Below, one piece after another: positions 19,501 to 27,565 of a stretch of DNA of 64,000 nucleotides. This DNA comes from Candidatus Polarisedimenticolaceae bacterium. Its GTDB lineage: Bacteria > Acidobacteriota > Polarisedimenticolia > Polarisedimenticolales > DASRJG01. The notes beneath the pieces were generated by a model, which ran no database searches, had not been told where the DNA came from, and saw only the letters and a list, made by a program, of their open reading frames with translations. A program made the position numbers and the translations under genes. The stretch is taken from NCBI GenBank assembly GCA_036275915.1, contig DASUCV010000011.1, forward strand, positions 310,001 through 374,000, in the 5' to 3' direction. The stretch's first letter is position 1; every line of letters begins with the position of its first letter.

Positions 19501-20864
19501 GGGCTCGTAGACTGCAAGTGCAGGTCCGGCGGGGTCGCCGACCGGTTGACGTAGAGCGGATCGACCGAGACGTTTCCGTTGACGCCGATGTAGTCGGCGT
19601 CGGTCTTCGCCCCCGCGATGTTCGTCGGCGTGTTCCCGCGGAAGTCGTTGAACTTCGCGGCGGGGACATCGGCGCTGTCGACGTAGATCCCGCCGCCGAG
19701 ACCGCTTCCGGTCGCCTGATTGTTCGTGATCAGATTGTTTTGAAAGTCGGCGACCTGCCCGGCATTGGAGACCGGCGAGAAGTACACGCCGCCGCCGTGG
19801 AGCGAGGCGTTGTTGTTCTCGATCGTATTGTTGTAGAACTTGACGAAAGACGTCGTGAATCCGACGGCGCCACCGTCGACCCCACCGTTGATGTAGAAGA
19901 TGTTGCTGTCGACCGTACCGCGAGTCCCTTGAACCGGCGTGACGCCGTCGTACTCGCCGAACGCGATACCGGCGCCGTAGTCGGCGGCGTTGTTGTCGCT
20001 GATCGTGTTCCGATTGATGCGCGTGTCTTGAGCCGTCACGCGGCTGTACATCGAGATGCCACCGCCCGAGCCGTACTGGTTGAGGGTCGCCGGGTTCCCG
20101 GCCTTGTTCGTCTTGATCGTGTTCGCGGTGATGATCGGCGCCGAGTTGAACCCCACGTAGATGCCGCCGCCGTCCCCTTCGGACATGGAATGGCTCGTAC
20201 CGGCCGGCGGGTCGGCGGCGTTCCCTTGGATGAGATTGCTCGTGATGGTCGGCCGCGGCGGAGCGTTGGGATCGTTGCCGTTGATGTAGATGCCGCCGCC
20301 GTAGTACGTCTTGTAGCTTGAGCTGCTGATCGTGTTCCCGACGATCTCGTTGCGGGTGATCGTCGGCGAGGAGCCGTAGACGAGGATGCCACCGCCGATC
20401 TTCGAGGCACACGTACCGCTGCAGGTCTGGTCGACGCCGCCACCGCCCTGGATGTGGATGCCTTCGATCCGGCTCGTCGAGCCGGCCGCCGACGGAAAGT
20501 AGACCGCAGCGTACGGGATTTCCGTCCCGATCGTGCAGAAGTCCGTACTGACCCCCGCTTTACCCGATGCGTCGAGGATCGTGACGGCAGGGCCGTCGGT
20601 AGAGATCACCGAGACGTTGGCCGGGAACCTCAGGCACTCGTGATAGGTGCCCGGCATGACGTTGACGGTGCCGCCGGTTGCCTTGATCGCGCAGATCGCC
20701 GTCTGGATCTTGCAGTACGGATTGGCCTGCGTCCCGGTGCCGGTTCCGGCGCAATCGTCGGCCCACACCGTGACCTGCGCGGCCGCAGGAGTTGCCGCGA
20801 TCAGAAGAGCGGCCAGGATCAGGAGTAGATGAGATACACGTGTCCAGGCCGACACCGCCCGCAT
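16590..20864 (-). CDS. Giant secreted beta-helix protein with 28 TSP3 repeats
   Basis: 1424 residues from ATG 20864, chosen to align with the start of the downstream paralogue; an in-frame ATG at 20894 is possible. A signal peptide ([18 protein letters not shown]) precedes the same beta-helix, calcium motif and linker as the gene at 14036-16468. Residues about 650-1305 are then 28 copies of a 23-residue TSP3 unit of the form DNCPxxxNxxQxDxDGDGxGDxC, interrupted once by [14 protein letters not shown] Cys-containing domain ends the chain (PGTPCP). The acidic repeats should bind many Ca2+ ions and form a stiff extended rod. Probably a cell-surface or released adhesin/stalk protein; its anchor is not seen. 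Confidence 0.85.
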   Translation of the reverse strand: MRAVSAWTRVSHLLLILAALLIAATPAAAQVTVWADDCAGTGTGTQANPYCKIQTAICAIKATGGTVNVMPGTYHECLRFPANVSVISTDGPAVTILDASGKAGVSTDFCTIGTEIPYAAVYFPSAAGSTSRIEGIHIQGGGGVDQTCSGTCASKIGGGILVYGSSPTITRNEIVGNTISSSSYKTYYGGGIYINGNDPNAPPRPTITSNLIQGNAADPPAGTSHSMSEGDGGGIYVGFNSAPIITANTIKTNKAGNPATLNQYGSGGGISMYSRVTAQDTRINRNTISDNNAADYGAGIAFGEYDGVTPVQGTRGTVDSNIFYINGGVDGGAVGFTTSFVKFYNNTIENNNASLHGGGVYFSPVSNAGQVADFQNNLITNNQATGSGLGGGIYVDSADVPAAKFNDFRGNTPTNIAGAKTDADYIGVNGNVSVDPLYVNRSATPPDLHLQSTSPVIEAGTNTVIGAGWLDYDGAPRIQDADYNGTATVDMGAFEFQPDFDGDGIPDYLDPDDDNDGVPDVSDCAPLDKGISQPPAKVDNGLRIDKSGNTATLKWHHAFQAPTYNVYRGTFGGGFPFAYNETCFDTENIARTITDGAVPTPGNGFYYIISSRNTCGESAADTNGQNVDHTPSLTCSTANRNSDADTPRDLGDNCPATTNATQGDVDADSVGDACDNCPSLANVDQADTDGDGRGDACDNCINVANPTQTDTDGDGLGDACDNCISVPNPTQADNDHDGLGDACDPDDDNDGVPDVSDNCPLTPNPSQANSDGDSLGDACDNCPTVTNANQADSDGDGAGDACDNCPGVPNVGQADTDGDGRGDACDNCPGVSNANQINSDGDTLGDACDNCPTVANQNQADADFDGRGDLCDNCPTVSNPSQANNDGDTLGDACDNCPTVTNQNQADTDGDGKGDLCDNCPTVANPNQADTDGDGKGDLCDNCPTVGNVNQADADGDGKGDLCDNCPTVANANQADADADGKGDLCDNCPAVANANQADADADGKGDLCDNCPTVSNANQANSDGDTLGDACDNCPTVTNQNQANGDGDTLGDACDNCPTVTNQDQADADADGKGDLCDNCPTVANANQADGDSDGKGDLCDNCPTVANANQANGDGDTLGDACDNCPTVTNQNQADGDSDGKGDLCDNCPTVANANQADGDSDGKGDLCDNCPTVANANQADGDGDGKGDLCDNCPAVANATQTDGDADGAGDACDNCPTIANAGQLDADGDGHGDVCDNCPTVANVSQVDADGDGRGDACDNCPAIANVNQLDSDGDGDGDVCDNCPTVANADQSDLDQDSVGDACDCAPSDPALTTAPGEVLGLVVARGASTTLSWGTPQGGASTYDIVAGLLSLMRTGGSVNDAACLANDLSGPDWNDNRQDPDPGDGFYYLIRASSICGVSTYGADSNGVSRAPGTPCP
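16945..18912 (-). repeat. Tandem array of 28 TSP3 units (69-nt period)
   Basis: In-gene tandem repeat with a 69-nt (23-codon) period coding DNCP...GDxC. 28 units are counted by the DNC motif, with one 13-residue interruption after unit 4. Units 11-23 are the most alike, with the KGDLC and TLGDAC forms alternating in blocks; this points to recent expansion by unequal crossing-over. Edge units (1-4 and 24-28) are more divergent. Confidence 0.9.
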
Positions 20865-20928
20865 TCGAATACCCCCGCCCGGGCCATTCACCAAGCCGCA
20901 AACCCGAAACTTTCCCCGCCAGCGGGGT

Positions 20929-20957
20929 TCTATACGGCGAAGATGCTATGCGGACAA
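20929..20957 (-). promoter_or_regulatory. Sigma70-type promoter for giant TSP3 gene
   Basis: Minus-strand TTGTCC (20957-20952), 17-nt spacer, TATAGA (20934-20929). The leader to ATG 20864 is about 60 nt. A GC-rich inverted repeat (CCCGC TGG CGGGG) lies just downstream of the -10 and could be an initially transcribed hairpin. Confidence 0.65.
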
Positions 20958-20980
20958 GGAATCAGCAGGAAAGTTTCCGA

Positions 20981-23551
20981 TCATTGGGGCGGCACGGATG
21001 TGCCAGGCAGGAGAGCCTGAGCGCGCGCGACTGCGTCCGGAGCGTTGAGAAAAGAAATCGCCTTTTTCGCCCTATCCACGTCATCCCGCAGGATCCACCG
21101 GCGAATCAGCGCGAGCCGGAACGAGTCCTCGTCGCCGGTCGCGCGGACGAGCGGCCGGATCGTGTCGAAGGGATCGGGAGCGGTCCCTTGGAGCATTGCC
21201 AGATTCGCATCCTGACTATCGAGATACAGCGCTTTCGGCGCGGCGAACTCGACGTAGCCGTTGTCGTCGGTGTTGGTGTGAGCCCCCGTCAGGACCGATC
21301 GCAGCCCGTCTCCACCATTCTGAAGCATCCCGGCGAGATCATCCGTTGACGAGATTCCGACCCGGGCGAGATCGAGCCGCACGCGAAACTCGGAAATCCG
21401 GTCATCGAGTATCGCGGCGTCCAGAACGAGAGGCCGGTCCGATCCGACGAGCAGAAGGTCGACCCCGTGCAGTGTCTCGAAGACGAGCGTGTGGGGAAAG
21501 CTCCGCTGGAACGCACCGATGATCGACCGGAGCTGTTCGGGACCGAGGCAGTAGGCCTGGACCCACTGTCCGAAGACTCCGTCGGCGCGCAGGCGGTTCT
21601 TCGCGATTCGGAAAAAATCTTCGGTGAAGAGGTTCGCCGCGACCGTCATCCACGGATTGGACGGCTCCGAGACGATGACGTCGTAGGTCGACGCATCGAA
21701 CTGCAGCTCGTTCCTCGCGTCGTTGATCGAGACGGTGACGCGCGGGTCGTCGAGAACCTGACCGTTGTGTGGGCCGAACGCGCGCGCCGCTTCGATCATC
21801 GCCGACTCGACCTCGACGACTCGGATGTGCTCGACGGGGTGGCTCGCGACCGATCCGACGCTGATCCCGCTCGCCAGCCCGATGACGAGGACGTCCTTCG
21901 GTTGGGGATGCAGAAGGAGCGGGAGCTGGCCCGCCATGATCTGGGTCTCGAGGTCTTCGCGCGACGACGCATCGGTCTTGCCGTTGACCGTCAGGTACAG
22001 GTTCTTCGCTTTCGGCTGGTTGGCGACGACGACCGACGCGGTCAGGCCGTCCCGCGCCAGGACGAGCGTGTTGTCCTGGCGAACCTGGTTGAGGAAAGCC
22101 GTCCAACCGCCGCGGTCCGTAAAATTCTGGATGTTCATGTAGACGCCGCTGTTCATGAGCAGGACGTCCCACGACGGCCGCAAGAGCACGCAGCAGACGG
22201 CGCCCGATGCGAAGGCGGTCGCTACCCACGACCGGCCTCGGGCCGCGGTTCGCGGCGCCATCGCCGCCCCGAGAAGGAGCTGGGCCACCGCGACACCGAT
22301 GAGCGTGCGTCCGACTCCCAGGACCGGGATCAGGAGGAACCCGCCCGCCGCGGCGCCCACGATCGTTCCGAGCGTGTTCGCGGCGTAAACACGTCCTACC
22401 GCCGATGCCACCCCTCGACGGGATACTCCGGCTGCTTCGAGAACGAGCGGAAAGATCCAGCCCAGAGCGAACGTCGTAGGAAACATGATGAGAAGGGCCA
22501 GGCCGACCTGCACCGCCCACCAACCCTCCGGAGACGGGCTCCACCGGAAATAGATATCGCCGAAGAGGTGCGGGAGGGTCTGGATGCCGTAGGCCGTCCC
22601 GAAGGAGAGCAGGCCCGCGGCGCCGAGCGCGATCGAAAACGCCAGGGTCGCGTCAGCTCCCGGCCGCCTTTTGAGAAACGCTGTGGCGCAGGCGGCACCG
22701 GAGGCGAGGCCGATCAAGAAGGCGCCCAGCATGGAAGCGTAGGCGTAGACCGAGCTCCCGAACACGAGCGCCAGGCCGCGCGTCCAGGCGACTTCCAGGA
22801 CCATCGCTGCCGCGCCCGACGCCGCGAAGGTGCCGATCAACCAGCGCCCGGGCACTGTGCCGCTCTCCGAGGGTCGAGGGGACTCGGGAGTGGCCCGGCT
22901 CTGAGGCGCGGAGCCGGCGACCCAAGCGACGACCGCCACGAGCACATTGAGCGCGATCGTCAGCCCGAGCGTTCTCTTCATTCCGAGCGCAGGGAGCGCC
23001 GCGAACGCCGCCACGAACGTGCCGGCGACCGCGCCGCAGGTATTGACGGTGTAGAGAGCGCCGACGCCACTGCCGAGACCGCTCCGGTATTGAAGGGCCA
23101 CGCGCGAGAGGACGGGGAGCGTCGCGCCCATGAGAGTCGTGGCCGGAAGGATGAGGAGCGCGATCGCGACGAACTTGATCAGCGCGAGAACGACGAAATG
23201 CCGCCCCGCGCCGAGCTGCCACGCGGCGCCCAAGACGGGCGTGAGGAGCGATAGGAGCGCGGGGATGATCGCCGCGTAAGCGGATACGCCCAGCTCCAGC
23301 ACACCATAGGCGCGGAGCGGCCGGGGCCATGCGTCGCCCCGGTTCGACGCCCAGTACGAACCGAGCGCGAGGCCGCCCATGAACGTGGAGAGGACCGCGC
23401 TCGACGCGTAGGCCGTAGCGCCGAAGATCAGTGTGAGCTGACGGAGCCAGATGACCTGATAGACAAGACCCGTGACGCCGGACAGGAAGAAGAGCCCAAA
23501 GACGAGCCATCGGGGTGGGAGCGACGGACGCTCAGCGTTGGATTCGACCAC
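20981..23551 (-). CDS. Fused polytopic membrane / spermidine synthase-like protein
   Basis: 856 residues from GTG 23551. The N-terminal half (about 12-480) has a dozen or more hydrophobic helices of MFS type, beginning WLVFGLFFLSGVTGLVYQVI, a hallmark of this fused family. The C-terminal half (about 510-760) is a Rossmann-like aminopropyltransferase/SAM-binding fold: LVIGLASGISVGSVASHPV, then VVEVESAMIEAARAFG, DARNELQFDASTYDVIVSEP and NPWMTVAANLFTEDFF. Such proteins are widespread in Acidobacteriota and Planctomycetota; catalytic activity as spermidine synthase is unproven. A role in export or modification of a polyamine-like product is inference only. Confidence 0.85.
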   Translation of the reverse strand: MVESNAERPSLPPRWLVFGLFFLSGVTGLVYQVIWLRQLTLIFGATAYASSAVLSTFMGGLALGSYWASNRGDAWPRPLRAYGVLELGVSAYAAIIPALLSLLTPVLGAAWQLGAGRHFVVLALIKFVAIALLILPATTLMGATLPVLSRVALQYRSGLGSGVGALYTVNTCGAVAGTFVAAFAALPALGMKRTLGLTIALNVLVAVVAWVAGSAPQSRATPESPRPSESGTVPGRWLIGTFAASGAAAMVLEVAWTRGLALVFGSSVYAYASMLGAFLIGLASGAACATAFLKRRPGADATLAFSIALGAAGLLSFGTAYGIQTLPHLFGDIYFRWSPSPEGWWAVQVGLALLIMFPTTFALGWIFPLVLEAAGVSRRGVASAVGRVYAANTLGTIVGAAAGGFLLIPVLGVGRTLIGVAVAQLLLGAAMAPRTAARGRSWVATAFASGAVCCVLLRPSWDVLLMNSGVYMNIQNFTDRGGWTAFLNQVRQDNTLVLARDGLTASVVVANQPKAKNLYLTVNGKTDASSREDLETQIMAGQLPLLLHPQPKDVLVIGLASGISVGSVASHPVEHIRVVEVESAMIEAARAFGPHNGQVLDDPRVTVSINDARNELQFDASTYDVIVSEPSNPWMTVAANLFTEDFFRIAKNRLRADGVFGQWVQAYCLGPEQLRSIIGAFQRSFPHTLVFETLHGVDLLLVGSDRPLVLDAAILDDRISEFRVRLDLARVGISSTDDLAGMLQNGGDGLRSVLTGAHTNTDDNGYVEFAAPKALYLDSQDANLAMLQGTAPDPFDTIRPLVRATGDEDSFRLALIRRWILRDDVDRAKKAISFLNAPDAVARAQALLPGTSVPPQ

Positions 23552-23594
23552 CTCGACATCCTAGCGCCCGGCGAAAGCGCTCCGTCAAAAACAG

Positions 23595-23622
23595 AAACGC
23601 CATCGCGGATGCGATGGCGTTT
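23595..23622 (-). terminator. Rho-independent terminator
   Basis: A perfect 12-bp inverted repeat (AAACGCCATCGC / GCGATGGCGTTT) with a 4-nt loop. Read on the minus strand it lies 36 nt after the stop of the small secreted gene and is followed by CTGTTTTTGACGG, giving the U-run. It should insulate that gene from the downstream membrane/spermidine-synthase gene. Confidence 0.85.
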
Positions 23623-23657
23623 CGGCTGGATCTAGCTGAGTAAGCTGCGGTCTTGGA

Positions 23658-24110
23658 TCAGAGCGGCTCGGACGGGGACTTGTTGTGCCCCTTCTTCTTG
23701 CCCTTGCCGTTGCCGCTGTTGCCCGGATCGCCGCCCTGGCTCAGGATCTCGTAGGGAGAGCCGACCGCGGACTTGCCGAGCTGGTTGCTGAAACTCGAGA
23801 CGAACTGCGCCATCTGCGAATCGCTGACCGGCTGGGTCGGACGCGTGGTCGTCACGCGAAGGCCGAGAACGCCCGAGATCGACGAGACATCGCCTTCCGT
23901 CAACGTCTTTCCAAGGCCCAGAACCGGAAGCTGGTACCCCGCAGCACGGAGGCTCGCCTCGGCCGAAGGACCGTCGACCGCCGTCAACCGCTTCGCCTTG
24001 GCGATCTCAGTGTAGAAATTTCCCACGGTCACGCTGCCGGCGAACGCAGAGCCCGCCGCCATCGCACCCGCAAGAACAGCGATCAACCCGATCCGATTAA
24101 CTCTCCTCAT
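23658..24110 (-). CDS. Small secreted protein of unknown function
   Basis: 150 residues. A clear signal peptide (MRRVNRIGLIAVLAGAMAAG, cleavage after SAFA) precedes a mature domain of about 95 residues (SVTVGNFYTEIAKAKRLTAV, then SISGVLGLRVTTTRPTQPVS and QMAQFVSSFSNQLG). The tail is Gly/Lys/Ser-rich (NSGNGKGKKKGHNKSPSEPL). I recognise no family; no Cys and no membrane segment are present in the mature part. The Shine-Dalgarno GGAGGT lies 7 nt before the ATG. Two promoter candidates upstream and a perfect terminator downstream make it a well-defined single-gene unit, so it is probably well expressed. Confidence 0.8.
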   Translation of the reverse strand: MRRVNRIGLIAVLAGAMAAGSAFAGSVTVGNFYTEIAKAKRLTAVDGPSAEASLRAAGYQLPVLGLGKTLTEGDVSSISGVLGLRVTTTRPTQPVSDSQMAQFVSSFSNQLGKSAVGSPYEILSQGGDPGNSGNGKGKKKGHNKSPSEPL

Positions 24111-24175
24111 TGAAATGACCTCCCCGCTCCGGGATCTCCTGAAATTTCATCTTTTCGTGACAGCAAGGTTAGCTA

Positions 24176-24203
24176 CCTATACGGTCAACCAACAGATCGT
24201 CAA
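24176..24203 (-). promoter_or_regulatory. Proximal sigma70-type promoter of the small secreted gene
   Basis: Minus-strand TTGACG (24203-24198), 16-nt spacer, TATAGG (24181-24176). The leader to ATG 24110 is about 60 nt, the same length as for the TSP3 genes. Confidence 0.55.
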
Positions 24204-24300
24204 GCCCTTTCGCGCGCAAACGGCCAATCCGCCACCGTCTTTGCTCGGATTTCGCTGAACGTGCCCCCAAAAATCGACTGATTTTCCGTGCGCGACGCTT

Positions 24301-24329
24301 TCTATACGCTGAAGCCCGACGCGGGTCAA
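24301..24329 (-). promoter_or_regulatory. Distal sigma70-type promoter with flanking direct repeat
   Basis: Minus-strand TTGACC (24329-24324), 17-nt spacer, TATAGA (24306-24301). It points at the small secreted gene with a leader of about 185 nt, or serves an unseen short transcript. An 11-nt direct repeat (CTGATTTTCCG on the plus strand) flanks it at 24278-24288 and 24350-24360, which could be operator sites. Confidence 0.5.
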
Positions 24330-24376
24330 GGCGTCTCGCAGTTCAGAGGCTGATTTTCCGCGCCCGCTTCGTCATT

Positions 24377-25303
24377 TTAGTTCTCGATGACGGTCACGTG
24401 GACCGTATGGATCTCGGTCATGGGACGGAAATTCGGGCGGTCGGTGCTGGGCAGGTTCGAGATCTTCTTGACGACCTCGAGGCCATTGGTGACCTGGCCC
24501 AGGACGGTGAATTGCCCCGTCCATTTCGGCTCCGGACGGAGCGAAATGATGAATTGGGAGCTGTTCGCCGGAGGCGCCAGGCCCGCCGGCTTGAGGACGA
24601 CCGTGCCGGCGACGACCGGGATCGCGGAGAGCTCGGCCGGAAAGCGGATCGGGGCCTGACCACCGCCGGTTCCGGTCGGGTCCCCACCGGCGATCGCCTG
24701 GTCGCTGCGGATCTCGTGGATGAGCAGACCGTCGTAGAAGCCGGCGTTCGCCATGTCGACGAATGATTTCGTGGCGATCGGGGCTGTGGATTTCATCAGG
24801 TCGATGGTGAACGTCCCGGCCTCGGTCTCGACCTTGGCGCTGTAGTTCTTCCCCGGGTCGAACTTCGGGATGACCGTGACGATGATGCTGTCGGCGGCGA
24901 CCCCGTCGGCGGACCATCCGATCGTGTAGCGACCCTTGGTCGACAGCTGGGGATAGACCTTCGAAAGCTCGACGGCCACCCCGTAGAACTCCTTCGGCGC
25001 GAGCTTCGCTCGCCGAGCCGGCTCTTCGGCTGCCGACTTGCCCGTGGGCGCGATCTTGGCTCCGGACGCATCGGCAACGGTGAAGGCGCCGATCACCGGG
25101 CTCTTGACCGGGTTCGAGACCTCCGCCGCGCCCGGGTTCGACAGTGTGACGCGGATGTTGAGCGGCTCGCCGACGTAATAGAACTGCTGATTGAGCTCCA
25201 ACACCGCCTTCACGGGGGCCGCGGCCGGCTTCGCCGGCGTGGCCGCTCCAGCCGCCGTGGCCATCGACAGGAACACGAACCACGATCCGATCACGCGCCG
25301 CAT
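24377..25303 (-). CDS. Periplasmic cyclophilin-fold protein, probably lacking isomerase activity
   Basis: 308 residues from ATG 25303 (GAGGG upstream; a TTG at 25336 lies almost on the predicted transcription start and is unlikely). A signal peptide (MRRVIGSWFVFLSMATAAGA) is followed by a beta-sandwich region (about 30-150, with LELNQQFYYVGEPLNIRVTL) and a cyclophilin domain (155-308). The cyclophilin core is recognisable by GGDPTGTGGG, PPANSSQFIIS and WTGQFTVLGQV. The catalytic Arg of the FHR motif is replaced by Glu197 (IHEIR) and the active-site Gln of the QGGD motif by Ala205. It may therefore bind proline-containing segments as a chaperone rather than catalyse isomerisation. Confidence 0.82.
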   Translation of the reverse strand: MRRVIGSWFVFLSMATAAGAATPAKPAAAPVKAVLELNQQFYYVGEPLNIRVTLSNPGAAEVSNPVKSPVIGAFTVADASGAKIAPTGKSAAEEPARRAKLAPKEFYGVAVELSKVYPQLSTKGRYTIGWSADGVAADSIIVTVIPKFDPGKNYSAKVETEAGTFTIDLMKSTAPIATKSFVDMANAGFYDGLLIHEIRSDQAIAGGDPTGTGGGQAPIRFPAELSAIPVVAGTVVLKPAGLAPPANSSQFIISLRPEPKWTGQFTVLGQVTNGLEVVKKISNLPSTDRPNFRPMTEIHTVHVTVIEN

Positions 25304-25344
25304 CCGCGCCCTCGCTTTCTTCCGAGACCCGGCCAAAAGCGGCG

Positions 25345-25374
25345 ATTATAGGCGTCCCTCGGGACCCGGGTCAA
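25345..25374 (-). promoter_or_regulatory. Strong sigma70-type promoter for the cyclophilin gene
   Basis: Minus-strand TTGACC (25374-25369), 18-nt spacer and a perfect TATAAT (25350-25345). The leader to ATG 25303 is about 35 nt. The -10 overlaps the comF stop codon, so the cyclophilin gene can be expressed independently of the operon upstream. Confidence 0.7.
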
Positions 25375-26110
25375 AGCGTTCTTCCGGAACAGGCGTACGC
25401 GCCCACACCGCCGCCCTCACGGTGGCGGCTCCCGCCCGGCGCAGCGCCCGCGCGCACGCCGCCAGCGTGGCGCCGGTGGTCATCACGTCATCGACCAGCA
25501 GCACGTCGGCATCCGTGAAGCGCCCGCGTGCGCCGATCGCTCCTTCGGCACGCTTCCATCGCTCGGATGCGCCGAGCGCTTTGAACGCGGGAACCGACCC
25601 GCGGCGCCTCAGGCCGTGCGGCCGCCAGGAGAGCGAAGACGCGCGAGCGAGGGTGCGGGCGATTTCGTGACCTGGGCTGAATCCCCGACGGACGCGTGAG
25701 AGGAACGAGGAGGGAACCGGAACGATGACGTCGGCACGGGCCAGGATTCCGGAATCGGATGCCGCGACCAGCAGCTGATGCGCGAGCGGCTCGAGCAGCT
25801 CCGGCCGGGCACCCTGCTTCGCCCGCAGGAGGAAGCGCGCCGCGACACCGCGATAGGCGACCGCCGCCATCGCTTCGTCCAGCGGGAACGGGCGGATCGC
25901 GCAGCGAAGGCACAGTCCCCTCGGCGAGCCCGCAGGCCCGAGCGGGATCGCGCAGCGGACGCAGCACGATCCTCCGAGCGGCACGAGCGCCGACCAGCAC
26001 GAGGGACAGGCACCGAGATGGTGACGAACGAGGCGGCGGCTGCATACGAAGCAGTCGGCCGGAAGCAGATGGGTCGCGGCGAGCGTCCCCCATCGCGAGA
26101 GCCAACGCAT
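25346..26110 (-). CDS. comF: ComF family phosphoribosyltransferase-like protein
   Basis: 254 residues from ATG 26110. The N-terminal Cys-rich zinc-ribbon region (about 20-70) has four CxxC pairs (CFVC, CPSC, CVRC, CLRC). The C-terminal phosphoribosyltransferase domain has VIVPVPSSFLSRVRRGFSPG and the PRPP-binding loop VLLVDDVMTTGATL. ComF proteins act in natural transformation, probably helping ssDNA uptake or coupling to recombination; the substrate of the PRTase fold is not established. It lies 28 nt downstream of the lapAB fusion on the same strand. Confidence 0.9.
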   Translation of the reverse strand: MRWLSRWGTLAATHLLPADCFVCSRRLVRHHLGACPSCWSALVPLGGSCCVRCAIPLGPAGSPRGLCLRCAIRPFPLDEAMAAVAYRGVAARFLLRAKQGARPELLEPLAHQLLVAASDSGILARADVIVPVPSSFLSRVRRGFSPGHEIARTLARASSLSWRPHGLRRRGSVPAFKALGASERWKRAEGAIGARGRFTDADVLLVDDVMTTGATLAACARALRRAGAATVRAAVWARTPVPEERFDPGPEGRL

Positions 26111-26138
26111 CAGCAATCTCTGGGGAGGCCGGGACGGA

Positions 26139-27512
26139 TCAGCTTCGCGCGCTGTAGACGGGAGCCGGGGCGAGGCCGAGCTCCTCGAGGGAGATCTCCT
26201 CGCGGAAATCGACTTCGATCGTGTTCCATTCACCGCACTGTGTGCAGCGAGGAGCCCAGTCGGCGCGCGTGTCGCGGCACGCGCGGCAGCGGTACTCGAG
26301 CTGCACGAGCTCCATCTCCTTGATCACCCGCCGGTACTCCGACGACGCGTCGCGCCAGTTGCGACGACGCTCGTGAATGCGACCGAGGAGGTAGTGGAGC
26401 GTGGGAGCGTACGACGCGCGTCCGTCCAGAGCCTGGAGCACCGCGAGCGCGTCGTCGAGCATTTCCAGGCGGAAGAAGAGCTTCCCCAGGTAGAAGCGCG
26501 GCAGCGTGTCCTTCCGGGCCCTCGCGACACAACGCTTGAGCGCCTCGATCGCGGCCAGCGGCTGCTCCTGATCGAGGTAGTGCTCCTCGAGCACCGTGAG
26601 GAAGATCGGCGACCCCGTAGATTCGAACCCCTGGAACCACGACTCGACCGCCTCGTTCAAAAGGCCTTCGGCACGGAGCGCCTCTCCGATCCGCACGTGC
26701 GCGGGGATGAACTGCGGATCGTCCTTGATGAGCTTGCGCAGCGTCGCGGCGGCTTCCTTCGGCTTGCCCGCCGCCAGCTGCTCGGTCGCGATCTCGAACC
26801 GGATTCCGATGCCGAACCGGCGATCCGAGTCGTCGCGCGGATCCCGCGTTTTCGAGCGCTTCTCGGCGCGCTGGTGTGCGGCGAGCGCTTTCGTCCAGTT
26901 CCTCTCCTTCATGTGGAGCCAGCGGAGCTTCCGCCACGCCGAGATCGAGTCGCGTTTCAGGGCGATGATCCGGCCGAGCACCGTGCGGGCGCGCTCGAGG
27001 TCGCCCTTGGCTTCGTAGTCCTCGACGAGGGCGTAGAGCGGTCGCGTGTCGTCGTCCTTCAGGTGGTGGGCCTTCCGGTGGTACTCGATCGCCTCGTCGA
27101 ACCGCTCCTGTCCGCGGAGCACCTCGCCCAATTTCAAGAGCGTGTTGAAGTGACGGCTGTCGTGCTCGAGCACCGCGCGGAAATGCGAGAGTGCCTCGTC
27201 GTCCCGCCCTTCGAGGACCGCGGAGAGGCCCCGCGCGAATTCCTCCTCCACTTCCTCGGTCGTGCGGTTGGCTTTGCGGAGGCGCCACCCGTCCATCATC
27301 CTCGAGGCCTCGCGGGTGAGACCGGCGAGGAGGGTGATCACCACCCCGGCCACGAAGAAGACGATCATCGCCAAGCCGACGGGGAGGTCGATACCACCCC
27401 AGAAATGGAAGCGGTGATCCAGGAGCACCGCGCGGTTCGCGACGAACAAGGTGATGATCGCGAGAGCCGCGCCCATCGCGACGAGAATGTAGAGGAAGGT
27501 GCGAAGCTTCAT
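26139..27512 (-). CDS. lapB: LapA-LapB fusion: membrane-anchored TPR protein with rubredoxin-type Zn/Fe site
   Basis: 457 residues. The N-terminus (1-85) has two hydrophobic helices (FLYILVAMGAALAIITLFVA and GLAMIVFFVAGVVITLLAG), the layout of LapA (DUF1049). A long TPR array follows (about 95-395), with repeats such as LEHDSRHFNTLLKLGEVLRG. The C-terminus is the LapB rubredoxin-like knuckle with C409, C412, C423 and C426 (CRAC ... CTQCGEW). In E. coli LapA and LapB are separate and control LPS synthesis through LpxC turnover with FtsH. Here the two appear fused, so the same role is expected at the inner membrane. A weak promoter candidate lies upstream at 27530-27558. Confidence 0.87.
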   Translation of the reverse strand: MKLRTFLYILVAMGAALAIITLFVANRAVLLDHRFHFWGGIDLPVGLAMIVFFVAGVVITLLAGLTREASRMMDGWRLRKANRTTEEVEEEFARGLSAVLEGRDDEALSHFRAVLEHDSRHFNTLLKLGEVLRGQERFDEAIEYHRKAHHLKDDDTRPLYALVEDYEAKGDLERARTVLGRIIALKRDSISAWRKLRWLHMKERNWTKALAAHQRAEKRSKTRDPRDDSDRRFGIGIRFEIATEQLAAGKPKEAAATLRKLIKDDPQFIPAHVRIGEALRAEGLLNEAVESWFQGFESTGSPIFLTVLEEHYLDQEQPLAAIEALKRCVARARKDTLPRFYLGKLFFRLEMLDDALAVLQALDGRASYAPTLHYLLGRIHERRRNWRDASSEYRRVIKEMELVQLEYRCRACRDTRADWAPRCTQCGEWNTIEVDFREEISLEELGLAPAPVYSARS

Positions 27513-27529
27513 GCGCGCCGCCGCAGGGG

Positions 27530-27558
27530 AGGTTAGTTCAGCGTCCCGGGAGCGTCAA
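27530..27558 (-). promoter_or_regulatory. Candidate promoter for lapAB
   Basis: Minus-strand TTGACG (27558-27553), 17-nt spacer, TAACCT (27535-27530). The -35 is good, the -10 poor (3 of 6). It falls in the 53-nt gap between rlmH and the lapAB start. Confidence 0.3.
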
Positions 27559-27565
27559 GGCGCGC

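Noticed and set aside
24111-24376. Possible riboswitch in the long leader of the small secreted gene
   Set aside because: I could not match a known aptamer core; promoters and direct repeats explain the region better.
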